Below, in pieces: positions 36,401-45,598 of a stretch of DNA of 64,000 nucleotides. Both the position numbers and the translations under genes were made by a program. Positions within the stretch are counted from its first letter, which is position 1, and each line of letters starts with the position of its first letter. The notes under the pieces were generated by a model. The model saw only the letters and a program-made list of their open reading frames with translations. It was not told where the DNA came from and did not search any database. Origin of the DNA: Lichenicola sp965198655 (lineage in GTDB: Bacteria > Pseudomonadota > Alphaproteobacteria > Acetobacterales > Acetobacteraceae); contig OZ240668.1 in assembly GCA_965198655.1 (NCBI GenBank), forward strand, positions 868,001-932,000, in the 5' to 3' direction.

Positions 36401-36669
36401 CCACGAGCCGGGATGCCATCTTCCAGGCCTGCATGATGCGGTTCCGGCCGATCGTCATGACCACGTCCGCGGCCCTGCTCGGCGCGCTGCCGCTGGTGCT
36501 GTCGGCCGGCGATGGGTCGGAGCTGCGCCAGCCGCTCGGCATCTCCATCATCGGCGGCCTGATCTTCAGCCAGGTGCTGACGCTCTACACCACGCCGGCG
36601 GTCTACCTGCTGCTCGACCGGCTCCGGCTGCGTCCGGGCGAGGTGGGGTCGGCGCTGCCGGCGGAGTGA
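33403..36669 (+). CDS. mdtC: RND multidrug efflux permease (MdtC-like) with low-complexity insert
   Basis: A 1088-residue HAE-1 pump starting MNISAPFIARPIATTLLT, typical of MdtC. The TM4 relay GFVVDDAIVVLENI is intact. It is about 60 residues longer than usual because of an Ala/Ser/Thr/Gly/Asn-rich insert (about 35712-35908) in the second periplasmic loop. That insert sits between the strand NRIWISTSGG and MIPLGAVARF, i.e. where the docking region usually has a short turn. Third gene of the operon, with a GGGGG-rich ribosome site. Otherwise a complete pump subunit. Confidence 0.95.
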   Translation: MNISAPFIARPIATTLLTLAILFAGVLGFFQLPVASLPAVDFPTISVQAQLPGADPETVATSLAGPLERHLGQIADLTEMTSQSQVGQTRINLQFGLDRNIDGAARDVEAAINAARADLPTNLLANPVYRKVNPADAPVLIVSLTSDTLTRGQIYDAASTVLQQQLSQLSGVGQVIISGAALPAVRVELDPYALFKYGIGLEDVRAALASANADTPKGVLDLGRQRLQIYTNDQASHAADYRPLVIAYRNNTAVHLTDIATVGDSVQDLRNLGLANGKQAVLVIVFKQPGANVIQTVDAVKASIPKLQAALPHGIDITFASDSTLSIRGSLADTETTLVIAVVLVTAVVWLFLRDLRATLIPMVSVPVSVIGTFGVMYLAGFSLDNLSLMALTISTGFVVDDAIVVLENISRHVEDGMPRVEAALKGSAEVGFTIVSITLSLIAVFLPILLMGGIVGRLFREFAVTLSTAIVVSLVTSLTTTPMLCALVLRPKPRQERGTRRRTVGQGVLDVYGRTLAWTLEHNALVLLVLAATIAVNVWLLVVIPKGFFPTQDNGRLIGAVQADQSISFQAMSTKLARMMAIVQHDPAVQNVVGSTGAGGGGATAQTNTANVYVALKPKNARDSLDVVTTRLRRALAHVPGRLILAPAQDVRVGGRQTNAAYQYTLQADNSAEVFDWAPRLLRALQGNPDLADVNSDQQQAGLESVVTIDRATASRLGLTVTQIDNTLYDAFGQRSVSTIYNALNQYHVIMEVAPRYWQNPDVLNRIWISTSGGTPSGTATTNAPSGTVTATSTAAASATANGINNAQRNAAQNAIAASGSSVASSGAAVSTGAETMIPLGAVARFARGHTALSVNHQSQFVSVTISFNLAPGRSLSDAQAAIAKAVADLHMPSDIVGGFAGTAQVFQQSLSSEPLLIGAALLAVYIVLGVLYESFVHPVTILSTLPSAGVGAVLALILLRTEFSLITVIGVILLIGIVKKNAILMIDFALDAERARGATSRDAIFQACMMRFRPIVMTTSAALLGALPLVLSAGDGSELRQPLGISIIGGLIFSQVLTLYTTPAVYLLLDRLRLRPGEVGSALPAE

Positions 36670-36846
36670 TCGCTCTCCCAACGGCGCCGGCATCGGCGTC
36701 CCGGCATGCAGACGCGAGCGGCGGCAGGGTTGGCAGGGCCATCGCATGACCTCATCGCGATGCCGGCAGCCTGCATCCGCAAGGTCGTCGCGCTCACCGC
36801 CCGGGCATCCCGACCAGCTGAGGCTTGGAGATTGACCTTCAGAAAG

Positions 36847-36985
36847 AAAGGCTGGGCTCTGCCCAGACCTGCCAAAGGCCTCAGCCTTTGGAAACCGACA
36901 TTTTATAACAATTGGACTCTCAAGGCTTCGCCTTGAGCGGATCGAGCCGCGAAGCGGATTGATGGGCAGCGCCCTGGCCTTCTAC
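36847..36985. repeat. Palindromic intergenic element, copy A
   Basis: About 139 bp between the convergent mdtC-like and GGDEF/EAL genes. It has the palindromes CTGGGCTCTGCCCAG, CCAAAGGCCTCAGCCTTTGG and CTCAAGGCTTCGCCTTGAG around an AT-rich centre, and ends in CGCCCTGGCCTTCT. It is an inverted near-copy of 58323-58443. The remainder of the 36670-37041 gap shows nothing else. Confidence 0.8.
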
Positions 36986-37041
36986 CGGTCAGTCCCAAGG
37001 GCGCCTGCTCTTAGAGCCGCGTGGCGGCCACCGGCGCGTGC

Positions 37042-40020
37042 TCACGCGGGCTGGCCGAGCAGCGGCAGCCTCGCCTCGCCGAGCGGGGATGCCGTCGTCA
37101 GAAGCGCCGTCGGCAGCACGACCGAAGGGGCGTGGCCGACCAGCTTCACCAGAAGCTCCGGCTTGTGCAGGAGGTAGCCCTGGGCCAGGCCGAAGCCTAG
37201 CGACAGCAGCACGTCGCGCTGTAGGTCGTGCTCGACGAACTCGGCGATCGTTTCCGCGCCGATCGAGGCGGCCACCTCCTGGAAGCAGCGCAGCGCGACA
37301 CGGTTCAGCGGGTCGCGCAGCAGGTCGCGGGTGAACTGGCCGTCGATCTTGATGTAGTCGACCGGAAGGCTCTTGAGGTAGCTGAACCAGGACGCGCCGG
37401 CGCCGAAATCGTCGAGTGCGACCTTGATGTGATGCGCATGCAGGGTGTCGACCAGCATCCGCGCCTCGCCCAGGCGCGTGATCACGGAGGTCTCGGTGAT
37501 CTCGAAGCAGAGCTTGCGCAGGTCGAACCGGGCGGAGTCGATCATCTGCAGCATGAAGCGGCGGAACGACGCGTCGCCGATCGACTGGCCGGACAGGTTC
37601 ACGCAGATCATGTCGAACCGGTCGGCGATCCCGGGGCGCTCGAGCCAGCGGAACAGGGTGCGGACCACCCAGCGGTCGATCCGGCTGACGATGTGGAACC
37701 GCTCGGCCGCCGGCATGAACTGGCCGGGCAGGACCAGGGTGCCGTCCACGTCCCGCAAACGCAGCAGCGCCTCGCAGCGCAGCATCCCGTCGGCTGCGGC
37801 AAGCTGCTCGATCCGCTGTCCGTGCAGCTCGAAGCGGTCGTCGTCGAGGGCCTGTTCCAGCCGCACGAGCCAGCACGCGTCGTGCGACCGCAGCAGCGCC
37901 GACGGGTCGGAGGTTTCCCAGACGTGGACGCGGTTCCGGCCCTCTTCCTTGGCGGCATAGCACGCGTCGTCCGCAGCCCGGACCAGGGCGGGAAGGGTGA
38001 GGTCGTGCCGATCCACCGCCACCAGCCCGATGCTGGCACTCACCCGGTAGCGCTGGTCGCCGCTGACGAACCGGCTCGCGTCGAGGTCGTCGCAGATCCG
38101 CTGCGCGATCGTGCGCGCCTGCTCGACCGTGCAGGCGCGCAGGATGATGGCGAACTCGTCGCCGCCGAGCCGGGCGATCAGGTCGTCGTCCCGCACGCAG
38201 GCCTGCAGCAGCGCGGTCACCTGGCAGAGCAGCCGGTCGCCGGCGGCGTGGCCGCAGCGGTCGTTGACCACCTTGAACTGGTCGAGGTCGATGTAGAGCA
38301 GCGTGTCGCACCGGTCAGTCCCGGCGGCTGCGATCGAGCGCGTCAGCTCCGCCTCGAAGCAGGACCGGTTCGCGAGCCCGGTCAGCCCGTCATGCGTCGC
38401 CTGGTGGTGCAGGCTGCGCGCGAGGGAGCGTTGTTCGGACACGTCGCGTATCACGATCACTGCGCCGTGCATCGCACCCGCCTCGCCGAGGATCGGGGTG
38501 CTCGTGGTCTCGATCGCGTGGCGTGCGCCGCTGCGCGACAGCAGCACGCAATCGCCGGCCAGGATCGTCTCGCGGCCACCGGTCTCCATCTGGTCCGATG
38601 CAGTGTCGAGCACGATGGGCAGCGGGCTGCCGGCGGCCTCCGCCTTGCTCCAGCCGGTGAGCCGTTCCGCGACCGGGTTCATCCACCTGACCTGGCCGGA
38701 CACGTCGGTGGTGATCACGCCCTCGCCAATCGAGTCCAGCGTCACCTGCAGCAGCTCGCGGCTTTCCCTCAGCTCCTGCTCGATCCGCCTGCGCGCGGAG
38801 ACGTCCTGGATCGCGCCGACCAGCCGGACCGGACAACCGTCCTTCCGCTCGACCGAGCCCACCACGCGGGCCCAGAAGCGGCGCCCGGCGGCCGACACCA
38901 CGGGAAGCTCGAGATCCCAGGGCGTGTCCTGCTCCAGCGCGGTCCTGATCGCGGCCTCGATCGCCGCCCGCCCTTCCGCCCCGTAATAGCCGAGCCCTTC
39001 CCCCAGCGTCGGTCGATGGCCCGGCGCCCGGTCGTAAAGCCGGCAGGTGTGGTCCGACCAGGTGACGGCGGCGGAGCGGATGTCGACCTCCCAGCCGCCC
39101 ACCCCGGCGACCAGGCCGGTGCGCTGCAGGAACCCGTGCGCCGCGTCCAGCCGCGCCTCAGCCTGCCGGCGCTCCGTGACGTCCTCGATCACCGTCAGCA
39201 CCAGCCTGCTGCCGTCCGCCTCGTCGAGGTCCTCCAGCGAGGACATGAGCACGTCGAGCGTGCTGCCGTCCCGTCGCAGGATCGCCGTCTCGACCCGGTT
39301 GCCGGCATCCGGCTGCGGCGTCAATGGCGCGGCGGCGGCCGGCCCGAGCAGCTCGTCGACGGCGCGGCCGATCACCTCGTCGCGGGTATAGCCGAGGTTG
39401 GACAGCCACAGGTCGCTGGCCGACACGAGGCGCCCAGCTTCGTCGGCGGAATGCATCATGACCGGCGTCGCGTCGTAGAGGCGCTGCAGCCGCGCGCCGC
39501 TTCGCGTCGCTGCGGCCAGTGCCTGCACGGCCCGTTGCCGCGACAGCAGGGCTTGCGCCGCGACCTCGGCCAGGTGGCGCAGGGTATCCACCTGCGCTTG
39601 CGTCAGCGTGCGGGCCGCGTAGTCCGCGACGCACAGCGCGCCGACGCACAGCCCGTCGTCCAGGCGCACCGGCATCCCGGCATAGAAGCGGATGCCGGCC
39701 GGATCCTGCGCCAGGTGCCCCTCGGCGAAGCGCGGGTCCGACCGGAGGTTCTCGACCTGGAGGAACCGGTCGCCCTGCACGGTATGGAAGCAGAGCGACT
39801 GGTCGCGCGGCAGGCTTCGCGGCATCGGCCCGACCATCGACTTGGCCCATTGGCGATCGTCGGTGACCAGGTTGAACATGGCGACCGGCATCGCGCAGGC
39901 GGCCGACGCCGCAAGGGTCAGCGCGTCGAACAGCGGCTCTGGCTCGGTGTCCAGCACCTGGAGCTGCTGCAGCCTGGCCAGCCGTCTTTTTTCCGATCCC
40001 GGTTCCAGCAAGGCGGTCAT
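37042..40020 (-). CDS. GAF-PAS-GGDEF-EAL cyclic-di-GMP signalling protein
   Basis: A 992-residue cytoplasmic protein with no membrane segments. A GAF domain (about 20-170, SLCFHTVQGDRFLQVENLRS type) is followed by three PAS/PAC modules (about 180-560). A diguanylate cyclase domain has an intact RLGGDEFAII site. A phosphodiesterase domain carries CEALLRL (the EAL motif) and DDFGAGASWFSYLKSLPVDY. Both active-site motifs look intact, so it may make or degrade c-di-GMP depending on input. It stands alone; the promoter must lie in the 640-bp gap to its right. Confidence 0.95.
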   Translation of the reverse strand: MTALLEPGSEKRRLARLQQLQVLDTEPEPLFDALTLAASAACAMPVAMFNLVTDDRQWAKSMVGPMPRSLPRDQSLCFHTVQGDRFLQVENLRSDPRFAEGHLAQDPAGIRFYAGMPVRLDDGLCVGALCVADYAARTLTQAQVDTLRHLAEVAAQALLSRQRAVQALAAATRSGARLQRLYDATPVMMHSADEAGRLVSASDLWLSNLGYTRDEVIGRAVDELLGPAAAAPLTPQPDAGNRVETAILRRDGSTLDVLMSSLEDLDEADGSRLVLTVIEDVTERRQAEARLDAAHGFLQRTGLVAGVGGWEVDIRSAAVTWSDHTCRLYDRAPGHRPTLGEGLGYYGAEGRAAIEAAIRTALEQDTPWDLELPVVSAAGRRFWARVVGSVERKDGCPVRLVGAIQDVSARRRIEQELRESRELLQVTLDSIGEGVITTDVSGQVRWMNPVAERLTGWSKAEAAGSPLPIVLDTASDQMETGGRETILAGDCVLLSRSGARHAIETTSTPILGEAGAMHGAVIVIRDVSEQRSLARSLHHQATHDGLTGLANRSCFEAELTRSIAAAGTDRCDTLLYIDLDQFKVVNDRCGHAAGDRLLCQVTALLQACVRDDDLIARLGGDEFAIILRACTVEQARTIAQRICDDLDASRFVSGDQRYRVSASIGLVAVDRHDLTLPALVRAADDACYAAKEEGRNRVHVWETSDPSALLRSHDACWLVRLEQALDDDRFELHGQRIEQLAAADGMLRCEALLRLRDVDGTLVLPGQFMPAAERFHIVSRIDRWVVRTLFRWLERPGIADRFDMICVNLSGQSIGDASFRRFMLQMIDSARFDLRKLCFEITETSVITRLGEARMLVDTLHAHHIKVALDDFGAGASWFSYLKSLPVDYIKIDGQFTRDLLRDPLNRVALRCFQEVAASIGAETIAEFVEHDLQRDVLLSLGFGLAQGYLLHKPELLVKLVGHAPSVVLPTALLTTASPLGEARLPLLGQPA

Positions 40021-40660
40021 GGTCCCACTAATGATACAGAAACGTAACGACTAGTGCAGAATAGGCAGATGCGTCGCCGAAGATCAAGCCAGATGTCTTG
40101 GCACAGCGTGTCGAACCGCCATGACCGCTTGCCTCGCCGAGGAGCGTGACACGATTACTTGATGTTGGGCGCATCTATGCTGACTAATCCCGATCAATGC
40201 TGGGATGACATATCTGCTCCGACGCATGACTTCATGATGGCGGCTTCACGACCGGTCCTTTTCCCGCCCGAGGCACGAGCCTCGGCGAGGCGGATCGCCG
40301 GGGACAGGAGGCTGGTGCAGCCATGGGGTATCGGCATGTCTTCCCGGTCGCAGCGGCGCCTGGCCGCCCTTCCGCGCCGCAACGGACCAATGGTGCCGAT
40401 GCGTGGTGGGTTCGAGCGTCACGCCGACCCGCGCCGATGCGGCTGATGCCGCGCCTGGCCGATGTCGACCGGATGCTGTTCGTGTGCTCGACCAACGCGG
40501 CGGCGCGCATCGCTTGGCGACGCAGCATCGTCGAGGCGGCCCGCGGCGATGCGTCCGGATCGTCAGGCCCGGGTTCCCGTGGCGGCGGGGAAGGGGAGGT
40601 CGCTTGAGAACAGCGTCCGCCCACCTTATCTCATTTCTTCGATTTCGAACCGGATTGCGC
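40021..40660. other. Long intergenic region between GGDEF/EAL and desaturase genes
   Basis: 640 bp with no supported gene. Its first 200 bp are relatively AT-rich and probably contain divergent promoters. A frame at 40323-40607 contains a short LFVCSTN run but no further phosphatase or reductase features, so it is left out. Confidence 0.5.
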
Positions 40661-41710
40661 ATGCCCGACCCCACTGCTCTGCCCGATCCACCCGGTCCGA
40701 CCTTCGGCACCTGGCGAAAGATGGTGGCGCCCTACCTGAAGCCGGACGGGCGGCGGGCGACGATCCAGCTCCTGAACACCGGGCTGCCGTTCCTCGGCCT
40801 GATGGCCGTCATCCTGTTCGGCATCGACCATGGGGTGTGGTGGGTTCTCCTGCTGGTGCCGGTCGCCGCCTTCCTGGTGGTGCGGCTGTTCATGTTCCAG
40901 CACGATTGCGGCCACGGTTCCTTCTTCCCGTCGCGCTGGATGAACGACCTGCTCGGCGGCGCGCTCGGCGTGCTGACCATGACCCCCTACGCGTCCTGGC
41001 GCGGCGACCACGCGATCCACCATGCGAGTGCCGGCAACCTCGACCGGCGCGGCGTCGGAGACGTGACCACGCTGACCCTGGAGGAGTACCTGGCACTGAC
41101 GCCGAGGCGACGGCTCGCCTATCGGCTGTACCGGCACCCGCTGGTGATGTTCGGCATCGGTCCGACCTGGCTGTTCCTGATCAGCCAGCGCATCCCGGTC
41201 GGCAACCCGCGCCGTCGCTGGCGCAACTGGCTCAGCGTGCTCGGCACCGATGCGGCGCTGCTGGCCGGTGCGGTCCTGCTGGTGGTGCTGCTCGGGCCGC
41301 TGCCGCTGCTGCTCGGCTGGCTTCCGGTGATGATGATGGCGGCGACGATCGGGATCTGGCTGTTCTACGTGCAGCACCAGTTCGAGGACGCGTACTGGCA
41401 GCCGAAGCCGTCCTGGGACTTCGCCACCGCTGCGGTGCAGGGATCGTCGTTCTACGACCTGCCGCGGCCGCTGCACTGGCTGACCGGCAACATCGGCTTC
41501 CACCACGTCCACCACCTGTCCAGCCGGATCCCGAACTACCGGCTGCGCGCCTGCCACGAGGCGAACCCGGAGCTGCAGACGGCGCCGCGCCTGTCGCTTT
41601 GGCAAAGCGTCCGCTGCACCCGCCTCGCCCTCTGGGACGCGCAGCGGCGGAAGCTGGTCTCGTTCCGCAGCATCCGCTCGGGGGCCGGAACTGGCTCCGG
41701 ACCCGCCTGA
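40661..41710 (+). CDS. Membrane fatty acid desaturase
   Basis: A 349-residue integral membrane di-iron desaturase. The three histidine boxes are HDCGHGS, HAIHHAS and HHVHHLS, with four main membrane segments. The order and spacing match acyl-lipid Delta-9/Delta-12 (DesA-like) enzymes, which insert double bases' worth of unsaturation in membrane fatty acids using O2 and reduced ferredoxin. ATG 40661 is chosen because the conserved N-terminus (TFGTWRKMVAPYLKPD) follows; the in-frame extension upstream is not protein-like. It is a single-gene unit, convergent with the MFS exporter. The regiospecificity is not predictable here. Confidence 0.9.
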   Translation: MPDPTALPDPPGPTFGTWRKMVAPYLKPDGRRATIQLLNTGLPFLGLMAVILFGIDHGVWWVLLLVPVAAFLVVRLFMFQHDCGHGSFFPSRWMNDLLGGALGVLTMTPYASWRGDHAIHHASAGNLDRRGVGDVTTLTLEEYLALTPRRRLAYRLYRHPLVMFGIGPTWLFLISQRIPVGNPRRRWRNWLSVLGTDAALLAGAVLLVVLLGPLPLLLGWLPVMMMAATIGIWLFYVQHQFEDAYWQPKPSWDFATAAVQGSSFYDLPRPLHWLTGNIGFHHVHHLSSRIPNYRLRACHEANPELQTAPRLSLWQSVRCTRLALWDAQRRKLVSFRSIRSGAGTGSGPA

Positions 41711-41757
41711 TGCCGGCAGGCTCCTAGCCAGGGCCTGGTTTCCGGCCGGCAGGGCTT

Positions 41758-43176
41758 TCAGACCTGATGCCCGCTCACGCCCTGCCCCAGCGTTGGCGGC
41801 ATACCGACCAGTCCCAGCGTGCCGACAAGGCCCATCGCTGCCGCCACCGCGAAGGCGGCGTGCAGTTCAGGCAGCGCCACCGTGGTTGCATGGAACACGC
41901 CTCGGAACAGCGACAGGCTGAAGGCGGCGACCGCCACGCCGGCGGCGGAACAGGCCTGCTGCAGCATCGACACCAGGTTGGACGCGGCGCTCCGCTCCGG
42001 GCCGGGGATGTCGGCAAAGGCGAGCGTGGTGATCGCCGTCAACTGCATGGAACGCGCAGCGCCCGCGAACAGCAGCAGTGCCGCCAGCAGCGGCTTCGGC
42101 GTGTGCGGCGTGACGGTCGCCAGCGCCACCAGCGACAGGATCACCAGGACCCCGTTCGCCCCCATGGCGGAGCGGAAGCCGTAACGGCGCAGGATCGGCG
42201 CGGTCGCCGGCTTGATGCCGATGTTGCCGCAGAAATACACCAGCACCCATGCGCCGGCCTGCGCCGGAGGGAGGCCGAAGCCGAGCTGGAACAGCAGCGG
42301 CAGCAGCAGCGGCGCGCCCGAGAACACCGCGCGGAACAGCCCGCCCGGATACAGCGAGGCGTAGCGCATGCTGGGCCGCGACAGGGGCGCCAGCGACAAC
42401 AGCGGCACCGGATGCCGGCGCAGGTGGCGCAGCGCCGCCCAGCCGCCGACGATCCCGACCGCGATCAGCCCGAGGGCGACGCCCCGCCCCGCGCCGGCGA
42501 GCGCGGAGCGCTGGAACCCGGCCAGCAGGCAGGTGAGCCCCACCGCGCACAGCACGAGGCCCCGGAGGTCGAGCGGATGCCGCTCCGGATCGCGCTCCTG
42601 CGGCACCATGCGCAGCATGGCCAGGACGCCGAGCAGACCGACCGGCAGGTTGAGCCAGAAGTTCCAGCGCCAGCCGATCGTCTGCGTGACCAGGCCGCCC
42701 AGCACCGGGCCGACCACCGGCGCCAGCAGCCCCGGCCATACCGTGTAGCCGGTGATCCGCAGCATCTCCGCGGGCGGAGTGTGCCGCATCACCACGGCAA
42801 GCCCCACCGGCACCATCAGCGCGCCGCCGGCCCCCTGCGCGACGCGGGCCAGCACGAAGGCGGACAGCCCGCGCGCCAGCCCGCAGCCCACCGACGCCGC
42901 GGTGAACGACAGCACCGCCCCCACCAGCACGGTGCGCGTGCCGAACCGGCGCGAGAGCCAATGCGCCAGCGGCGACACCGCCGCCGCGGCCAGCATATAG
43001 GCGGTGATGCCGAGCGACAGCGCGACGCTGGACACCCCGAACGAGCGCGCCATCGGCGGCAGCGACGTGTTGATGATCGCGCCGTCCAGGTTCTGCATGA
43101 ACGAGCACACGGCGACCACGAGGGCGACCGTCGCAGGACCGCGCGAGGCGGTTGGTCGGGCGGGATCGGGCGGCAT
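41758..43176 (-). CDS. MFS drug-resistance exporter (DHA2/EmrB-like, 14 TM)
   Basis: A 472-residue permease with about 14 hydrophobic segments. It has the DHA2 motif LDGAIINTSLPPMARSFG in TM1, the loop LSRRFGTRTVLVG (motif A) and PVVGPVLGGLV (motif C). Likely proton-driven export of drugs or metabolites. ATG 43176 lies just before TM1, with no strong ribosome site. No EmrA-type adaptor is adjacent. Divergent from the helicase gene with about 75 bp between. Confidence 0.88.
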   Translation of the reverse strand: MPPDPARPTASRGPATVALVVAVCSFMQNLDGAIINTSLPPMARSFGVSSVALSLGITAYMLAAAAVSPLAHWLSRRFGTRTVLVGAVLSFTAASVGCGLARGLSAFVLARVAQGAGGALMVPVGLAVVMRHTPPAEMLRITGYTVWPGLLAPVVGPVLGGLVTQTIGWRWNFWLNLPVGLLGVLAMLRMVPQERDPERHPLDLRGLVLCAVGLTCLLAGFQRSALAGAGRGVALGLIAVGIVGGWAALRHLRRHPVPLLSLAPLSRPSMRYASLYPGGLFRAVFSGAPLLLPLLFQLGFGLPPAQAGAWVLVYFCGNIGIKPATAPILRRYGFRSAMGANGVLVILSLVALATVTPHTPKPLLAALLLFAGAARSMQLTAITTLAFADIPGPERSAASNLVSMLQQACSAAGVAVAAFSLSLFRGVFHATTVALPELHAAFAVAAAMGLVGTLGLVGMPPTLGQGVSGHQV

Positions 43177-43249
43177 GGAGGCGGTGTGTAGACAAGGAAC
43201 GCCGGAAGGGTAACCGCGCCGTTCGCATCCGCGCGGGGCGCGCCCTACA

Positions 43250-45598
43250 TTGCCGGTCGTGACACCCCCTTCCGATGCCGGCTCCCCGGCCGAGGCCGCC
43301 ATCGCGGCCGCCGACCTCTTCGTGCGGCCGAACGAGCACGACCGCCTTCGCCGCCTGGTGGCGCGCCGGCTTCCGGCCGATGCGGAGGCGGTGCGCGCCG
43401 CCCTGTGCGAGGTCCGGCACAAGTCCTGGACCGGATGGCTGGTGGACTGGTCGCAGCGCGCCGGCGCGGTGTGGGTGCGTCGCGAGGACGCGGCCGCGGC
43501 GGCCGCGTCCGTGACCGATCCCGCGGTCGACGAGGCGGCGTTGCAGGCCGCCCTGGAGCGCGTGGTGGCAGCACGCCTGCGCGGGTTCGGCGACGCGCCG
43601 GAGGCGGCGCTCGAGGCGATGCTGTCCGAGCTGTTCGATGCCGGCGGCCGGGTGCTCTCGGCCGCGCAGCACGAGATGCTGGTGCGCGCGGTGGCGGACG
43701 CGTGGCGGCTGCCGCCGGACGCGCCGTTCGCCCGGGATGCCCTGCGCCGCGAGGCGCAGCGGCGCGGCGAGCGCAAGGCGGCCGAGACCGTCGCCCGTGG
43801 CCGCCGGCGCGAGGAGCTGGCCCGGCTGCGCGACTGGGAGCGCTCCCTGGTCGAGTTCCGCGAGGTGCCGGCGCTGCTCGGCTGCTCGACCCGCGAGGCG
43901 CTGCGCTGGGTGGCGGCGAACCGGTTGCCGGTGGCCAGGCGGGTGCCGCAGAAGGGGCGGCCGGACGCCGAGCGCTGGGAGTTCGACCCGGCCGAGCTGC
44001 TTCAACTGCGGCCGCTGGTGGCGGGTTGGCGGGCGGAGGAGCCGGACCCGTCCGGCCGGCCGCAGCCGCTAGGTGGCCGCGCCGCCAACGCCGCGGTGGC
44101 GCGTGTGGCGGCGCTGGACCGCTACGCCGCGCACTTCTCCACCGCACGCGCCCTGCACCGGCGCATCACCCTGGTGACCGGGCCGACCAACAGCGGCAAG
44201 TCCTTCGCCGCCCTGGAGCGGCTGGCGCAGTCCGACAGCGGGCTCGCCTTGGCGCCGCTGCGCCTGCTGGCGCACGAGTTCCGCGAGGCGCTGGAGAGCC
44301 GCGGCGTTGCCGCCTCGCTCGCCACCGGCGAGGAGCGCATCACCGTGTCGGGCAGCCGACATCTCGCCGCCACGGTGGAGATGTGCCCGCTGCACAACCC
44401 GGTCGCGGTGGCGATGGTGGACGAGGCGCAGATGCTGCACGACCCGGAGCGGGGTGCCGCCTGGACCGCGGCGATCATGGGGGCGCCGGCGCGCGAGCTG
44501 TTCGTGCTGGGCTCGCCCGACTGCGTGCCGATGGTGCGCCGCATCGCCGAGCTGTGCGGCGACCCGCTCGACGAGATCACCCTGGAGCGCAAGGGCCCGC
44601 TGCTGGCGGCGTCCGAGGCGGTGCCGCTCGGCGAGCTCGGCCGCGGCGACGCGCTGATCGCGTTCTCCCGCCGCGAGGTGCTGGACCTGCGCGCGGCGTT
44701 GCAGGCGCGCGGGCGGCGGGTGGCGGTGGTGTACGGGGCGCTGAGCCCGGAGGTGCGACGGGCCGAGGCGGCGCGGTTCAACGACGGCGACGCCGACATC
44801 CTGATCGCCACCGACGCCATCGGCATGGGCCTCAACCTCAACATACGCCGCGTGGTGTTCGCCGCCCTGCGCAAGTTCGACGGCACGCAGAGCCGCGACC
44901 TGCTGCCCGGCGAGATCAAGCAGATCGGCGGCCGCGCCGGGCGCTACGGCCGGCACGAGGCCGGCGTGGTGGCGGTGCTGGCCGGCGCCGGCAGCCCGTC
45001 CTTCATCCGCGCCATGCTGGCAGCCCCGCCCACGCCGCAGGCCGAGCTGCGGCCGCTGGTGCAGCCGGATGCCGACATCGTGCAGGCGGTGGCGGCCGAG
45101 ATCGGCTCGGACAGTCTGTTCGGGGTGCTGGCGCGGATCCGCCGCGCGGTGCTGCGACGCGACGACCCGCATTACCGCCTGGCCGACATGAGCCAGGCTT
45201 TCGAGGTGGCGACCGCGCTGGAAGGGGTGGAGGGCCTCGACCTCGCCACCCGCTGGGCCTACGCCATGTGCCCCGTGGACGAGCGCGACAATGGCGTGCC
45301 GCGGCTGGCCGCCTGGGCCGCCGAGCACGGCGCCGGACGGGCGGTGCCGGTGCCGTCCGGCAGCCGCCTGCCGCCGCCGGAGCGCGCCTCGCGCGACGAG
45401 CTGGAGCGGGCGGAGAAGCGGCACAAGCGGCTGGTGGCCTGGCGCTGGCTGGCGCTGCGGTTCCCCGATGCCTATCCGGCGCACGACGAGGCGGAGGCGC
45501 TGACGGTCCGGCTGAACGGCTGGATCGAGGCGGTGCTGCGACAGCAGGCCAGGAGCGCCGCACCCGCGAAGACCCGGCGCGCGGCGCCGGCAGCCTGA
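43250..45598 (+). CDS. SUV3-like DEAD-type RNA helicase
   Basis: A 782-residue (from TTG 43250) or 779-residue (from GTG 43259) helicase; neither start has a strong ribosome site. A 270-residue N-terminal region precedes the helicase core. The core has motif I GPTNSGKS, motif II MVDEAQM, the VVYGALSPEVRRAEAARFND segment, ATDAIGMGLNLNI and motif VI QIGGRAGRYG. The core matches mitochondrial SUV3 and its alphaproteobacterial relatives, ATP-dependent RNA helicases linked to RNA degradation. The C-terminus is basic and Ala-rich. The usual partner (a small S4-domain gene) is not downstream; instead accessory DNA begins. Confidence 0.9.
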   Translation: MPVVTPPSDAGSPAEAAIAAADLFVRPNEHDRLRRLVARRLPADAEAVRAALCEVRHKSWTGWLVDWSQRAGAVWVRREDAAAAAASVTDPAVDEAALQAALERVVAARLRGFGDAPEAALEAMLSELFDAGGRVLSAAQHEMLVRAVADAWRLPPDAPFARDALRREAQRRGERKAAETVARGRRREELARLRDWERSLVEFREVPALLGCSTREALRWVAANRLPVARRVPQKGRPDAERWEFDPAELLQLRPLVAGWRAEEPDPSGRPQPLGGRAANAAVARVAALDRYAAHFSTARALHRRITLVTGPTNSGKSFAALERLAQSDSGLALAPLRLLAHEFREALESRGVAASLATGEERITVSGSRHLAATVEMCPLHNPVAVAMVDEAQMLHDPERGAAWTAAIMGAPARELFVLGSPDCVPMVRRIAELCGDPLDEITLERKGPLLAASEAVPLGELGRGDALIAFSRREVLDLRAALQARGRRVAVVYGALSPEVRRAEAARFNDGDADILIATDAIGMGLNLNIRRVVFAALRKFDGTQSRDLLPGEIKQIGGRAGRYGRHEAGVVAVLAGAGSPSFIRAMLAAPPTPQAELRPLVQPDADIVQAVAAEIGSDSLFGVLARIRRAVLRRDDPHYRLADMSQAFEVATALEGVEGLDLATRWAYAMCPVDERDNGVPRLAAWAAEHGAGRAVPVPSGSRLPPPERASRDELERAEKRHKRLVAWRWLALRFPDAYPAHDEAEALTVRLNGWIEAVLRQQARSAAPAKTRRAAPAA

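Noticed and set aside
40323..40607. Possible low-molecular-weight phosphatase/arsenate reductase fragment (LFVCSTN)
   Set aside because: Only seven residues resemble the P-loop; the essential spacing to Arg and the rest of the fold are missing.
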